A stretch of 15,107 bases of DNA, taken from positions 1 to 15,107 of the forward strand of contig CAAHDV010000158.1 of NCBI GenBank assembly GCA_900770535.1, written 5' to 3'. Under the pieces are notes generated by a model. That model did not search any database. It saw only the letters and a program-made list of their open reading frames with translations, and had not been told where the DNA came from. This DNA is from Lachnospiraceae bacterium. Its GTDB lineage: Bacteria; Bacillota; Clostridia; Lachnospirales; Lachnospiraceae. Position 1 is the stretch's first letter; each line of letters starts with the position of its first letter. Positions 15,014 through 15,107 of this stretch are shown here, piece after piece. Made by a program: the position numbers and the translations under genes.

Positions 15014-15102
15014 GTGTTCGGACGATGCAGCGACTGGTGTTTGCGGATAGTCGGCCAAGATGTCCGCCTACCTCAAACACCAGTCGCTGCATAGCCGGAC
15101 AC
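15014..15102. repeat. Long inverted repeat (palindromic element) at the window edge
   Basis: ATGCAGCGACTGGTGTTTG (15025-15043) is perfectly repeated in inverse at 15074-15092, 19 of 19 bases. Outside the arms, GTGTTCGG (15014-15021) pairs with CCGGACAC (15095-15102) with one G-T wobble, after small internal loops. Inside, CGGA (15044-15047) can pair with TCCG (15063-15066). The transcript would form a hairpin of about 89 bases. There is no T tract and no ORF with a ribosome site, so a dispersed palindromic repeat or MITE-like unit is more likely than a terminator. Confidence 0.75.
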
Positions 15103-15107
15103 GTATA

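Noticed and set aside
14883..15092. Minus-strand 69-codon open frame starting within the long inverted repeat
   Set aside because: Its start lies in the right arm of the palindrome, it has no ribosome binding site, and its translation shows no domain; it looks like a chance frame across a repeat.

Overview
The window looks like the chromosome of a strict-anaerobe Firmicute of the Lachnospiraceae / Clostridium cluster XIVa type. The reasons are moderate GC, strong GGAGG-type ribosome binding sites, small secreted proteins with choline-binding-like cell-wall repeats, an oxygen-sensitive [4Fe-4S]-type dihydroxyacid dehydratase, and a PTS/RpiR sugar locus. I cannot name the species from the sequence alone.

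Layout. (1) Positions 1-6236, minus strand: a biosynthetic operon transcribed leuB - ilvD - ilvB - serC - serA, with serA cut by the window edge. Gaps are short, serC and serA overlap by 4 bases, and a sigma-A-like promoter lies upstream of leuB. It joins branched-chain amino acid synthesis to serine synthesis. leuA/C/D, ilvN and ilvC are not in view. (2) Positions 6439-9132, minus strand: two small secreted cell-wall-repeat proteins with a complete IscB mobile element between them. The element carries an intact RuvC-HNH nuclease (IscB) preceded by about 260 bases of highly structured DNA that I read as its omega RNA (HEARO RNA), with right-end hairpins just after the stop codon. No transposase is present. 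The unit appears to share one promoter (9181-9210) and one terminator (6439-6467). (3) Positions 9301-10077, plus strand: an RpiR-family regulator, divergent from the cell-wall gene. (4) Positions 10037-14780, minus strand: a sugar PTS permease (EIIC-B-A fusion) followed by an M20 amidohydrolase of the hydantoinase/carbamoylase type and an M24-fold protein. The last gene overlaps the regulator tail-to-tail by 41 bases. (5) Positions 14781-15107: the PTS promoter with two adjacent palindromes, then a long inverted repeat at the window edge.

The most interesting parts are these. The IscB element sits almost exactly between a Shine-Dalgarno sequence (left flank) and the start codon it probably once served (right flank), so the predicted guide would cover that ribosome binding site. 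The PTS-M20-M24 operon is also unusual: both hydrolases have lost recognisable active-site residues (the M20 lid-domain histidine; several M24 metal ligands). This suggests a non-standard pathway for a sugar conjugate or amide, or a sensory/structural role.
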